DNA of 55,814 bases from Streptomyces chilikensis (GTDB lineage Bacteria > Actinomycetota > Actinomycetes > Streptomycetales > Streptomycetaceae), in contig NZ_LWCC02000005.1 of the NCBI RefSeq assembly GCF_001642695.1, positions 4,169,917-4,225,730 on the forward strand, given 5' to 3'. Shown here piece after piece: positions 35,062 to 42,886 of the stretch. The notes beneath the pieces were generated by a model. It was not told where the DNA came from. It did no database searches and saw only the letters and a list, made by a program, of their open reading frames with translations. How positions within the stretch are numbered: position 1 is the first letter of the stretch; each line of letters begins with the position of its first letter. The position numbers and the translations under genes are program-made.

Positions 35062-35610
35062 CTACCCGGTGACGAGCCGCTCCGGTGAGGCGTCGTGCCG
35101 GAGCGGGGTGAGCTGCTGGATGTCGTAGCGGGCCCGCAGCGCCTCGATCGCCGCCTCGTCGGGCGGACCGCCAGAGGAGAGGATCTCCAGCAGTTCCTCG
35201 AAGTACCGCTCGTGGTCCGGCGGCGGCGCGGCCTGGAAGAACATCCGGGCCGGGGTGTCCGTCGGGTTGGCGAAGGCGTGCGGACAGCCCGGGGGCACGG
35301 CGATGACCGTGCCCGGGCCGGCGCGCACCACGCGGCTCCCGGAGGTGGACTCCCAGCGGCGCCAGTTGTCCGGCGTCCGCACCCGCGGTTCGAAGGCGAG
35401 CACGTCCAGCTCGCCCTCCAGGACGTAGAACAGCTCCTCGCTGCGGGTGTGGACGTGCGCGCCCACGTCGAAACCGGGCGGCACGACCACCTCGAAGCTG
35501 GACGCCGTCCGCGAGTGCGCCCCGGTGACCTTGAACGTCACGTGCTGGGCGGGCGTGGCCACCGTGCGGCCGTGGCCCGGCGGCACCAGCAGCCCCTCCG
35601 TCATGGACAT
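35062..35610 (-). CDS. Cupin-domain protein, candidate quinone-forming monooxygenase (MomA-like)
   Basis: A 182-residue single-cupin protein. Cupin motif 1 is GAHVHTRSEELFYVLEGEL (about 51-69) with two His and a Glu as metal ligands; motif 2 is PGCPHAFANP. It is the last gene of rppA-P450-cupin, seven bases after the P450. In S. antibioticus a cupin monooxygenase, MomA, next to rppA oxidises tetrahydroxynaphthalene to flaviolin; the context makes the same role likely here. Start is ATG 35610 or the ATG two codons later. Confidence 0.82.
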   Translation of the reverse strand: MSMTEGLLVPPGHGRTVATPAQHVTFKVTGAHSRTASSFEVVVPPGFDVGAHVHTRSEELFYVLEGELDVLAFEPRVRTPDNWRRWESTSGSRVVRAGPGTVIAVPPGCPHAFANPTDTPARMFFQAAPPPDHERYFEELLEILSSGGPPDEAAIEALRARYDIQQLTPLRHDASPERLVTG

Positions 35611-35617
35611 CGGCGGC

Positions 35618-36841
35618 TCACCAGGTGACCGGAAGGGACTCGGGACCGCGGATCAGCGCGCCCTTGCGGAACGGCACCTCCTCGGCCGGCACCGCCAGCC
35701 GCAGCCCCGGCACCCGGTCCAGCAGCGCGTCGACCAGCAGCTGGGACTCCATCCGGGCCAGCATGCCGCCCACGCAGTAGTGCGGGCCGAAGCCGAAGGC
35801 GACGTGCGGGTTGGGGCTGCGGTCGAGGTCGATCCGGTCCGGATCGGGGAAGACCTCGGGGTCCCGGTTGGCGGCGAGGTAGGAGTTGTACACCACGTCG
35901 CCCGCGCGGATCCGCACGCCCTGGATCTCGACGTCCTCGGTGGCGATCCGGGACAGCCCCACCGCGTTGCGGTGCGGGATGTACCGGAGCAGCTCCTCCA
36001 CCGCCTTCGGACGCGCCTCGGGCTCGGCGCGCAGCCGTTCGGCCAGTTCGGGGCGGGTGAGCAGCAGGTAGAACATCTGCCCGCTGTTGTTGGTGACCGC
36101 CTCGCCGCCGATCTGCACCAGCACCGCCAGGCCGACGGCCTCCCGCACGGTGATCTCGTCGCGGCCGACGGCGGCGCCCAGCAGCGAGGTGACGTCCTCG
36201 CCGTCGGCGCCGCGCCGCTCCTCGATCAGCCGGGTGAAGTAGGCGGACATGTCCTCGCGCGCCCGCTCGCTGACCTCGGCGCCGTGCGACTGGGAGAGGA
36301 TCCGCTGGGTCCAGTCGTGCATCAGGCCGCGGTCCGAGGCCGGGACGCCCATCAGCTCGCAGACCACGGCGATGGGGAAGGGGCTGAGCACCGCCTCGGT
36401 GAGGTCGGCGGGCGGACCCCCGGCGAGCAGGCCGTCCACCAGCTCGTCCAGCATCCGCCGGGACCGCTCCCGCACCCGTTCCACGCCCCGCGCGGTGAAC
36501 GCCGCCGCGACCGAGCGGCGCAGCCGGGTGTGGTCCGGCGGATCGAGGAAGCCGATCGCGTCCGAGCCGGGGATGAAGTGCGGGGCCAGCCGGGTGACCG
36601 GGCGGCCCATCACCAGGGCACGGCTGAACCGGGGGTCGTTGGTCACCGCGCGGACGTCGTCGTAGCGGGTGACCAGCCAGGCCCAGCCCTCGCCGTTGGG
36701 CAGCCGGATCCGGGTGACCGGACCCTCGCGCATCAGTTCGGTGAGGACCGGGTCGAAGTCGGCGCCGTGCAGGTCGATCGCCGGCCAGTCCCGCACCGGG
36801 GGCAGGGACGAGGCGGTGGCCTCGTCGGTGGTGGAGGTCAT
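35618..36841 (-). CDS. Cytochrome P450, CYP158A-like (flaviolin coupling)
   Basis: A 407-residue bacterial P450. Heme-binding loop FGFGPHYCVGG near residue 350, ExxR-containing K helix (around PKAVEELLRY), and I-helix VQIGGEAVTNN where the usual acidic/Thr pair is replaced by EAVT, a feature I associate with CYP158A2. CYP158A2 of S. coelicolor and P450mel of S. griseus couple flaviolin or THN into pigment polymers, and both lie beside rppA. It begins 49 bp after rppA on the same strand. Electrons must come from ferredoxin/reductase encoded elsewhere. Confidence 0.92.
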   Translation of the reverse strand: MTSTTDEATASSLPPVRDWPAIDLHGADFDPVLTELMREGPVTRIRLPNGEGWAWLVTRYDDVRAVTNDPRFSRALVMGRPVTRLAPHFIPGSDAIGFLDPPDHTRLRRSVAAAFTARGVERVRERSRRMLDELVDGLLAGGPPADLTEAVLSPFPIAVVCELMGVPASDRGLMHDWTQRILSQSHGAEVSERAREDMSAYFTRLIEERRGADGEDVTSLLGAAVGRDEITVREAVGLAVLVQIGGEAVTNNSGQMFYLLLTRPELAERLRAEPEARPKAVEELLRYIPHRNAVGLSRIATEDVEIQGVRIRAGDVVYNSYLAANRDPEVFPDPDRIDLDRSPNPHVAFGFGPHYCVGGMLARMESQLLVDALLDRVPGLRLAVPAEEVPFRKGALIRGPESLPVTW

Positions 36842-36890
36842 GTCAGGTGTCGTCTCCGTCCGCGTCTCGGGCGGCGCCTCGGGCCGCGCC

Positions 36891-37991
36891 TCATGCCGGG
36901 GTCCGCACCGCGCGGGCCGCCGCGTCGCGCGCCCGGCTGCCGCCGCCGGTCTGCCAGGTGCCCACCGACATCTCGGCCGTGATGCCGGGTCCGAAGCCGG
37001 CGAGCATGCCGCGGGCCCCTTCCTCGACCCCGCCCTCGTCGAACAGGCGGCGCAGGGCGTCCAGCACCACGGCGCTGGCGATGTTGCCGTACTCGGTCAG
37101 CGTCGCACGGCTGAACCGGAAGGCGTGCGGTTCGACGCGCAGGTACTTGGTCAGGTCGTCGAGGATGCGCGGGCCGCCGGCGTGGATGATGTAGAAGTCC
37201 AGCTCGGAGGCGTTCCACGCGTGGGCGCGGGCCAGGTCGTGGAGGGCGGGGGCCAGCGGCTCCATGGTGCCCGGCACGCGCTTGTCCAGCAGGAAGTGGA
37301 AGCCGGTCGCCCGGACGTCGTACGAGATCCAGTCCTCGGTCTTGGGGATCAGGTACGAGCTGTTGCGCTCCAGCCGCATGCCGGTGCCGCCCTGGCCGCG
37401 GACCACGGCGGCGGCGATGCCGTCGCCGAAGAGGCCGTTGGAGAGCAGCGAGCCGACGCCGAGGTCGGTGGGCTGGTAGCAGAGCGAGCAGAACTCGCAC
37501 GCCACGATCAGCGCGTTGGCCTCCGGGTAGGCGGTGCAGAAGTCGTGTGCCCGGTTCACGGCGGCTCCGCCGGCCGCACAGCCGAGCTGCGCGATCGGTA
37601 TCTGCCGCGTCGTGGAGGGGAAGCCCATCTCGTTGATCAGCCAGGCGGTCATCGAGGGCATCATGAAGCCCGTGCAGGAGACGTAGAGGATGACGTCGAT
37701 GTCGCCCGGCAGGATCTCCGCGTGGTCCAGCGCCTGCCGCACCACGGCGGGGACGCGGGCCTTGGCCTCGGCTTCGTAGATCTTGTTGCGGTCCTCGAAA
37801 CCGGGGTGCTTCAGGGTCTCCTCGATGGGCTGCACGATGCGCCGGGTGCGGACCCCGGTGTTCTCGATCAGTCGCAGCGCGAGGGGGAGCTGGGGGTGGT
37901 CGTGGTGTCGGGAGCGCGCCAGTTCCAGCGTCTCCTCCATGGTGATCACGTGCTCGGGCACGGACACCGAGGGCTTGCACAACGTGGCCAT
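36891..37991 (-). CDS. rppA: Type III polyketide synthase, 1,3,6,8-tetrahydroxynaphthalene synthase
   Basis: A 366-residue chalcone-synthase-fold enzyme that condenses five malonyl-CoA units into THN. The catalytic triad is clear: Cys in IAQLGCAAGGAAVNRA (near 138), His in FYIIHAGGPRILDD (near 270) and Asn in LTEYGNIASAVVLD (near 303). SCTGFMMPSMTAWL and CEFCSLCYQPTDLG agree with RppA. The frame is open upstream, but MATLCKPSV at 37991 matches the family start. It heads the rppA-P450-cupin operon and faces the TenA-like gene across a 128-bp divergent promoter region. Confidence 0.95.
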   Translation of the reverse strand: MATLCKPSVSVPEHVITMEETLELARSRHHDHPQLPLALRLIENTGVRTRRIVQPIEETLKHPGFEDRNKIYEAEAKARVPAVVRQALDHAEILPGDIDVILYVSCTGFMMPSMTAWLINEMGFPSTTRQIPIAQLGCAAGGAAVNRAHDFCTAYPEANALIVACEFCSLCYQPTDLGVGSLLSNGLFGDGIAAAVVRGQGGTGMRLERNSSYLIPKTEDWISYDVRATGFHFLLDKRVPGTMEPLAPALHDLARAHAWNASELDFYIIHAGGPRILDDLTKYLRVEPHAFRFSRATLTEYGNIASAVVLDALRRLFDEGGVEEGARGMLAGFGPGITAEMSVGTWQTGGGSRARDAAARAVRTPA

Positions 37992-38119
37992 GTGGGTGCA
38001 CCTGCTTTCGTGGGGATGTGTCGGTGCATCACTCAGCCTCACCCGGCGGGGCGCGGATATCGCGCGGGAGTGCTCCAACCGGGGAAGGGTGACGTCAGGA
38101 ACGAGGACGGGAGACCGCT

Positions 38120-38896
38120 GTGGGGCGGACGGAAGCGCGTGACCTGCTCGAACGGGCGAGGGCCGAGTTCGCCCCCGACCCCGGCGCCAACCGGACCGTG
38201 CCGCTGATCGAGCGGGGCGAGGCCGGCGCCGGGGTGCTGCGGGCGCTGGCGCTGGAGGAACGGGCGGTGGTCGCGGCCGACCGGCGCGCCTTCCTGCGGC
38301 TCGCGGAACGGGCTGCGGCGATGCCCCGGTGCGCGGCGTACTACGCCGAACTGGCGCGCGGCGAGGAGGTGGCGGCGGAGCGGCTGGAGGACTTCGCCCG
38401 GGCGGTCGGGGCGGTGGCCGACGCGGCGGAGGGCGCGCGGGGGCGGGAGGACGGGCCCGGGGGCGGCGGACACGGCCACGGGCCGGGGGGCGGCGGGCAC
38501 GGCTACGAGCCGCGCCCCGGCTGCCAGGCGTACCCCGCCTTCGTGGCCTGGCTGGCGCTCAACGCCGCGCCGGCCGGCACCGTGCTCGCGCTGGCCGCCA
38601 ACTTCTCGGCCTGGGGCGGCTACTGCGCCCGCATCGCCAAGGGCCTGCGGGAGCACTACGGCCTGGACGACACGGCGTGCGGCTTCTTCGACCTGTTCGC
38701 CACCCCCTCGCCGGAGTACGAGGAGACGGTCCTGGCCGCCGTCCAGGAGTGGGCCGACGCCGGCCGGATCGACGAGGCGGCCGTGCGCCGGCACGGCCGC
38801 CTGCTCCGCTCGTACGAGGCCGGGTTCTGGGACGCGCTGCTCGAGGGGCAGGAGGACCAGGAGGGGCAGGGGGCCCGGAAGGGCCGGGAGCGCTGA
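38120..38896 (+). CDS. TenA/heme-oxygenase-fold-like protein with Gly/His-rich insert
   Basis: A 258-residue mostly helical protein that resembles the TenA/PqqC fold (regions ALALEERAVVAADRRAFL and FFDLFATPSPEYEE). I cannot see the complete TenA active site, so it may be regulatory or structural rather than a thiaminase. Between about residues 108 and 133 an imperfect repeat rich in Gly and His (GPGGGGHGHGPGGGGHGYE) interrupts the fold and could bind a metal. GTG start with GGGAG upstream. Divergent from rppA, which hints at a link to pigment synthesis. Confidence 0.75.
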   Translation: MGRTEARDLLERARAEFAPDPGANRTVPLIERGEAGAGVLRALALEERAVVAADRRAFLRLAERAAAMPRCAAYYAELARGEEVAAERLEDFARAVGAVADAAEGARGREDGPGGGGHGHGPGGGGHGYEPRPGCQAYPAFVAWLALNAAPAGTVLALAANFSAWGGYCARIAKGLREHYGLDDTACGFFDLFATPSPEYEETVLAAVQEWADAGRIDEAAVRRHGRLLRSYEAGFWDALLEGQEDQEGQGARKGRER

Positions 38897-38983
38897 CGGG
38901 CCGGCGGGCGGTGGACCGGAGGGCGGCGGGCGGTGGGGGGGTGGGGGGAGGGACGGGGGCGGGACGAGGGGCCGCGGACGGGG

Positions 38984-39217
38984 TCAGGGACGGTCGCTGC
39001 TGTGGGCGATGCAGGCCACGTCGATCCGGTCGGCCAGCTTGGCGAGTTCGATGGTGAGCGTCGCCACGGTGTCCTCGTCCAGGTCGTCGCGGCCGTCCTC
39101 CACCAGCCGCAGCCACCGCCCGCCGACCGCCCGCAGCAACCTGCTGACGTCGGCGGCCGCCACCTGCAGCGTGCCGCCGCTGTCGACGATCAGGGGGAGA
39201 GTCACTTCGCGGTTCAC
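38984..39217 (-). CDS. DUF6213-like small hypothetical protein
   Basis: A 77-residue acidic protein (pattern GGRWLRLVEDGRDDLDEDTV) of a small family common in Streptomyces; no known function. GTG start at 39217. The minus-strand TACCAT at 39225-39230 lies seven bases before the GTG and no ribosome site is present, so it is probably leaderless and independently transcribed, although it follows the aldehyde dehydrogenase by 25 bp. Confidence 0.75.
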   Translation of the reverse strand: MNREVTLPLIVDSGGTLQVAAADVSRLLRAVGGRWLRLVEDGRDDLDEDTVATLTIELAKLADRIDVACIAHSSDRP

Positions 39218-39224
39218 AAAGGGG

Positions 39225-39230
39225 ATGGTA
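39225..39230 (-). promoter_or_regulatory. -10 hexamer for the DUF6213-like gene
   Basis: On the minus strand TACCAT is followed by seven bases and the GTG start, with no Shine-Dalgarno. It falls in the short gap after the aldehyde dehydrogenase stop. Confidence 0.4.
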
Positions 39231-39242
39231 GACCCGTAAGGG

Positions 39243-40628
39243 TCACGCTCCGTGCCAAACGGTCGTGATGTTGCAGAACTCCCGGATGCCGTGGCCGGAA
39301 AGCTCCCGTCCGTAGCCGGACCGCTTCACTCCGCCGAACGGGAACGCCGGGTGGGAGGCGGTCATCCCGTTGACGTACACCCCGCCCGCCTCCAGGTCGC
39401 GGGCGAACCGTTCGACCTCCTCCTCGTCGTCCGTCCAGACGTTGGAACTCAGCCCGAACGACGTGTCGTTGGCGATCGCCACCGCCTCCTCCAGGCCGGC
39501 CGCCCGGTACAGCGTGGCGACCGGGCCGAAGGTCTCCTCGTGGTGCACGCGCATCTTCGGGGTGATGCCGGCCAGCACCGTCGGCTCGTAGAACCAGCCC
39601 GGCCCCTCGGGGCGCCGGCCCCCGCAGAGCACCTCGGCGCCCTGCGCCACCGCGTCGTCGACCAACTCCTCCAGGTCGGCGCGGCCCTTCTCGGAGGAGA
39701 GCGGGCCGACGTCGGTGGACTCGTCCATCGGGTCGCCGGTCCGCAGCGCCCGGACGCCGGCGACGAACCGCTCGGCGAAGGCGTCGTAGACGTCGGCGTG
39801 CACGATGAACCGCTTGGCGGCGATGCAGGACTGGCCGGTGTTCTGGGTGCGCGCGGTGACGGCGACCTGGGCGGCCCGGTCCAGGTCGGCGGAGGGCATC
39901 ACCACGAACGGGTCGCTGCCGCCCAGCTCCAGCACCGTGTGCTTGATCTCGTCCCCGGCCGCGGCGGCCACCGCGCGCCCGGCGGGCTCGCTGCCGGTCA
40001 GGGTGGCGGCCCGGACCCGCGGGTCCCGCACGACCTTCTCCACCTCGGCCGAGCCGATCAGCAGCGTCTGGAAACAGCCCTCCGGGAAGCCCGCGCGCCG
40101 GAACAGCCCGTCCAGGTACAGCGCGGTCTGCGGCACGTTCGAGGCGTGCTTGAGCAGGCCCACGTTGCCGGCCATCAGGGCGGGCGCGGCGAACCGCACG
40201 ACCTGCCAGAGCGGGAAGTTCCACGGCATCACCGCCAGCACCGGACCCATCGGCCGGTAGCGCACCACGGCCCGGGAACCGCCGGAGTCCGCCACGTCGG
40301 CCGGGTCGGGGTGCTCGTCGGCCAGCAGCGCCTCGGCCCGGTCGGCGTACCAGCGCATCGCCTTGACGCACTTGGCGGCCTCCGCGCGGGCCTGCTTCAG
40401 CGGCTTGCCCATCTCGGTGGTGAGGGTCCGGGCGACCTCCTCGCTCTCCCGCTCCAGCAGGTCGGCGGCCCGGCGCAGCAGCCGGGAACGCTCCGCGAAC
40501 GGGGTGGTCCGGTACGACCGGAACGCCGCGTCCGCGGCCGCGAGCCGGCGCTCGACCTCCTCCGCGCCGATGGCCTCGAACGTCCGGACCGTCTCACCGG
40601 TCGCCGGGTTCACGGTGGCGATGGGCAT
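39243..40628 (-). CDS. NAD(P)-dependent aldehyde/succinate-semialdehyde dehydrogenase
   Basis: A 461-residue ALDH-superfamily enzyme. Catalytic Glu in TVLELGGSDPFVV and Cys in NTGQSCIAAKRF; cofactor region VMPWNFPLWQ near 145. The sequence type is that of short bacterial succinate-semialdehyde dehydrogenases (Sad/GabD2-like), which would feed GABA carbon into the TCA cycle; other aldehydes are possible. ATG 40628 (MPIATVNP) has GAGGAG upstream. It lies 14 bp after the disrupted Nudix gene, so it is probably expressed from the ligase promoter. Confidence 0.92.
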   Translation of the reverse strand: MPIATVNPATGETVRTFEAIGAEEVERRLAAADAAFRSYRTTPFAERSRLLRRAADLLERESEEVARTLTTEMGKPLKQARAEAAKCVKAMRWYADRAEALLADEHPDPADVADSGGSRAVVRYRPMGPVLAVMPWNFPLWQVVRFAAPALMAGNVGLLKHASNVPQTALYLDGLFRRAGFPEGCFQTLLIGSAEVEKVVRDPRVRAATLTGSEPAGRAVAAAAGDEIKHTVLELGGSDPFVVMPSADLDRAAQVAVTARTQNTGQSCIAAKRFIVHADVYDAFAERFVAGVRALRTGDPMDESTDVGPLSSEKGRADLEELVDDAVAQGAEVLCGGRRPEGPGWFYEPTVLAGITPKMRVHHEETFGPVATLYRAAGLEEAVAIANDTSFGLSSNVWTDDEEEVERFARDLEAGGVYVNGMTASHPAFPFGGVKRSGYGRELSGHGIREFCNITTVWHGA

Positions 40629-40642
40629 GCCCCACCAACTCC

Positions 40643-41183
40643 TCACTCGTCCTGCGGTTCGCCCGCGTGTGGTGCGCCGGGGGCCGAGTGCTCAGCGAGG
40701 CGGCGGAGAAACTCGGCCTGCGCCTTCACGATCACCTCGGCCGCCCGGCCGAGGGGCAGCCAGGCGACGCGGTCCAGCTCCGGGAAGACCCGGATCCGCC
40801 CGGAGCCGCGGGGCCACTCCATCTCGAAGGTCCCCGGAACGGCGGCGGGGTCCAGGTCCGCCCCGACCGCCCACGCGGTGACCGTCTTGCCGCCGGCCTG
40901 GCGCACCTCCCCGAGCGGCACGGCGGGGCCGTCGGGCGGCTCCAGCCCCAGCTCCTCGCGGAACTCGCGCAGCGCCGCCGCCCAGGGCTCCTCGTCCGCG
41001 TCGTACTCGCCCTTGGGGATCGTCCACGCGCCCGCGTCGCGGCGGGCGAAGAACGGACCCCCCTCCCCCAAGCTCCCGGCTTCGCTCGAGCAGGGGGGAC
41101 CCCCCACGACCCAGCAGCACCTCCACGCCGCCGTCCGCGCCGCGGCGGTGCAGCAGCAGGCCGGCGCTGCGCCCGCCGCTCAC
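40643..41183 (-). pseudogene. Nudix hydrolase gene disrupted by a palindromic repeat
   Basis: GTG 41183 overlaps the ligase stop (GTGA) and encodes the normal N-terminal strand of a Nudix protein (SGGRSAGLLLHRR ... VEVLLG). The rest (GGPFFARRDAGAWTIPKGEY, then the Nudix box around REFREELGL) is in another frame. Between them lies a dispersed Streptomyces palindrome flanked by a 9-bp direct repeat. A net gain of about 43 bp relative to an intact LLGRGGPFF would explain the frame change. A downstream GTG at 41107 opens a 154-codon frame through the insert into the Nudix box, so a shortened protein is conceivable, but the first beta strands would be missing. Confidence 0.75.
41055..41105. repeat. 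Dispersed Streptomyces palindromic repeat with 9-bp direct repeats
   Basis: GGACCCCCC occurs at 41055-41063 and 41097-41105, exactly 42 bp apart. Between them is a GC hairpin with the core CGGCTTCGCTCGAGCAGGGG. Elements with the CTCGAGCGAAGCCG core and flanking C/G runs are, from my knowledge, scattered in many copies in Streptomyces genomes. Here one sits inside a coding sequence. Confidence 0.75.
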
Positions 41184-42721
41184 GGGGCGACCGCGGGGTG
41201 CGCGGCGAGCAGGGTCTCCACGGTGTCCGCCTCGGCGGCGGGCTTGTCCTCGCGGTACCGCAGCACCCGGGCGAAGCGCAGGGCGACCCCGGCCGGGTAG
41301 CGGGTGGAGCGCTGGAGGCCGTCGTAGGCGATCTCCACCACGAGTTCCGGACGGACGGTGACACCCCAGGAGTGCTGTTCCACGGCCAGCTCCCGCAGCC
41401 GTTCGGTCTGCCACCGCAGCAGCTCGTCGGTCATGCCCTTGAACGTCTTGCCGAGCATCGCGAACCCGCCGTCCGCCGTGCGGGCGCCCAGGTGCAGGTT
41501 GGACAGCTTCCCGGAGCGCCGCCCGCTGCCCCACTCGGCGGCCAGCACCACCAGGTCCAGGGTGTGCACCGGTTTCACCTTCAGCCAGCCCGCGCCGCGG
41601 CGGCCCGCGCTGTACGGGGTGTCCAGCGCCTTCACCACCACGCCCTCGTGGCCCCGCTCCAGTGTCGCGGCGAGGAAGCGCTCCGCCTCGGCGGCACCCC
41701 CGGGCCCGTCCACCACCGCGCGCCGTACCCGCCGGGGTTCGGGCACCAGGCGGGCCAGCTCGGCGTGGCGTTCGGTGAACGGCAGGTCCATGAGGTCGCG
41801 GCCGTCCACGTGGAGGACGTCGAAGAAGACGGGGGAGACGGGCACCGCGCGGGCCGCGGTGGCCACGTCGGTGCGGGAGCCGATCCGGCCGGCGGTCTCC
41901 TGGAAGGGCCGGGGGCGGCCGTCCCCGTCCAGGGCGATCACCTCGCCGTCCAGGATCAGGCGCTCGCCGCCCAGCTCCCGGGCGGCGGCGACCACCTCGG
42001 GCAGGCGATCGGTGATGTCGTCCAGGGTGCGGGTGTGGATCCGGATCTCGTCGCCGTCGCGGTGGACCTGGACCCGGATGCCGTCCAGTTTCTCCTCGAC
42101 GGCGGCCGCGCCACCCAGCCGTTCCACCGCCTCGGCCGCCGAGGCGGCGCTCTGCGCCAGCATCGGCAGCACCGGACGGCCCACCGTGAGGCGGAAGCGC
42201 TCCAGGGCGCCCGGCCCCTCGGCCAGCAGTGCCTCGGCGACCGGTGCCAGCCCGCCGGCCAGCATCACGGCGCGGCGGACGTCGTCCGGGGCGGCACCGG
42301 AGGCCTCCGCGAGGCCGTCCGCGGCGGCCGCGTCGAGGGCGCCCTGCCGGACCTCGCCGGTGAGCAGGGCGATCAGGAAGGCCTGCTCCTCCTCGGTGGC
42401 CCGGGACATCAGGCCGGTCACCAGCCGGACGCGCTCGGCCTGCGAGCCGGGGCCCGAGACGGCCTTCAGCGCGGTCAGGACCCGGTCGGTCTCCAGGACG
42501 GAGAGCGAGGCCCCGTCCGCCGCGGGGACGGGGCCGCGGAGGGTCTTCCAGCCGACGCCCAGCCGCCCCTGGGGAAGCCGGCCCGCCAGGTAGGGGATCA
42601 CCACGGGCACGTCCGCCGGCTCCGCCTCCCGGAACAGTCCGGCGAGCAGCGCCTTCTTGCGGGACCGCGACGAGGTGGCGGCGACCTCACGCGACACGGT
42701 GGCAACACGCACCAGCAACAT
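41180..42721 (-). CDS. lig: ATP-dependent DNA ligase
   Basis: A 513-residue ligase of the LigB type. An N-terminal alpha-helical domain (about 1-200) is followed by the adenylation domain with the nucleotidyl-transfer lysine in VEEKLDGIRVQVH (near 218), then ILDGEVIALDGDGR, EGVVVKAL and GAGWLKVKP, and a C-terminal OB fold. The architecture resembles human ligase I in small form and serves repair; the NAD-dependent ligase is elsewhere. ATG 42721 is preferred to one six codons upstream from the family start (MLLVRVATVSREVA). Head of lig-Nudix-aldehyde dehydrogenase. Confidence 0.94.
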   Translation of the reverse strand: MLLVRVATVSREVAATSSRSRKKALLAGLFREAEPADVPVVIPYLAGRLPQGRLGVGWKTLRGPVPAADGASLSVLETDRVLTALKAVSGPGSQAERVRLVTGLMSRATEEEQAFLIALLTGEVRQGALDAAAADGLAEASGAAPDDVRRAVMLAGGLAPVAEALLAEGPGALERFRLTVGRPVLPMLAQSAASAAEAVERLGGAAAVEEKLDGIRVQVHRDGDEIRIHTRTLDDITDRLPEVVAAARELGGERLILDGEVIALDGDGRPRPFQETAGRIGSRTDVATAARAVPVSPVFFDVLHVDGRDLMDLPFTERHAELARLVPEPRRVRRAVVDGPGGAAEAERFLAATLERGHEGVVVKALDTPYSAGRRGAGWLKVKPVHTLDLVVLAAEWGSGRRSGKLSNLHLGARTADGGFAMLGKTFKGMTDELLRWQTERLRELAVEQHSWGVTVRPELVVEIAYDGLQRSTRYPAGVALRFARVLRYREDKPAAEADTVETLLAAHPAVAP

Positions 42722-42777
42722 GCCGTCCAGGTTCCCCACCGGGGCACGCTCATCCCGTCGGAGGGTTCCCTCGGGGC

Positions 42778-42794
42778 AAGCGACCGCTTAGTAT
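42778..42794 (+). promoter_or_regulatory. Operator and -10 of the oxidoreductase/acyl-CoA dehydrogenase operon
   Basis: AAGCG-AC-CGCTT at 42778-42789 is a perfect inverted repeat that directly abuts a good -10, TAGTAT (42789-42794). Repeats of this form are typical TetR-family operators at fatty-acid genes. Transcription would start near 42801. Confidence 0.5.
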
Positions 42795-42886
42795 GCGGCG
42801 CGGGCGACCGTCGCGTCACCGTCGCGTCATGGACAGCGACGCGGGCGGCGTCCCGCAAGGACAACGGCAGCCGCGGGAGGCGCACC

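Noticed and set aside
41064-41096. The Nudix-gene palindrome as an insertion sequence or attachment site
   Set aside because: Far too short for an IS, with no transposase; no integrase or tRNA is nearby for an att site.
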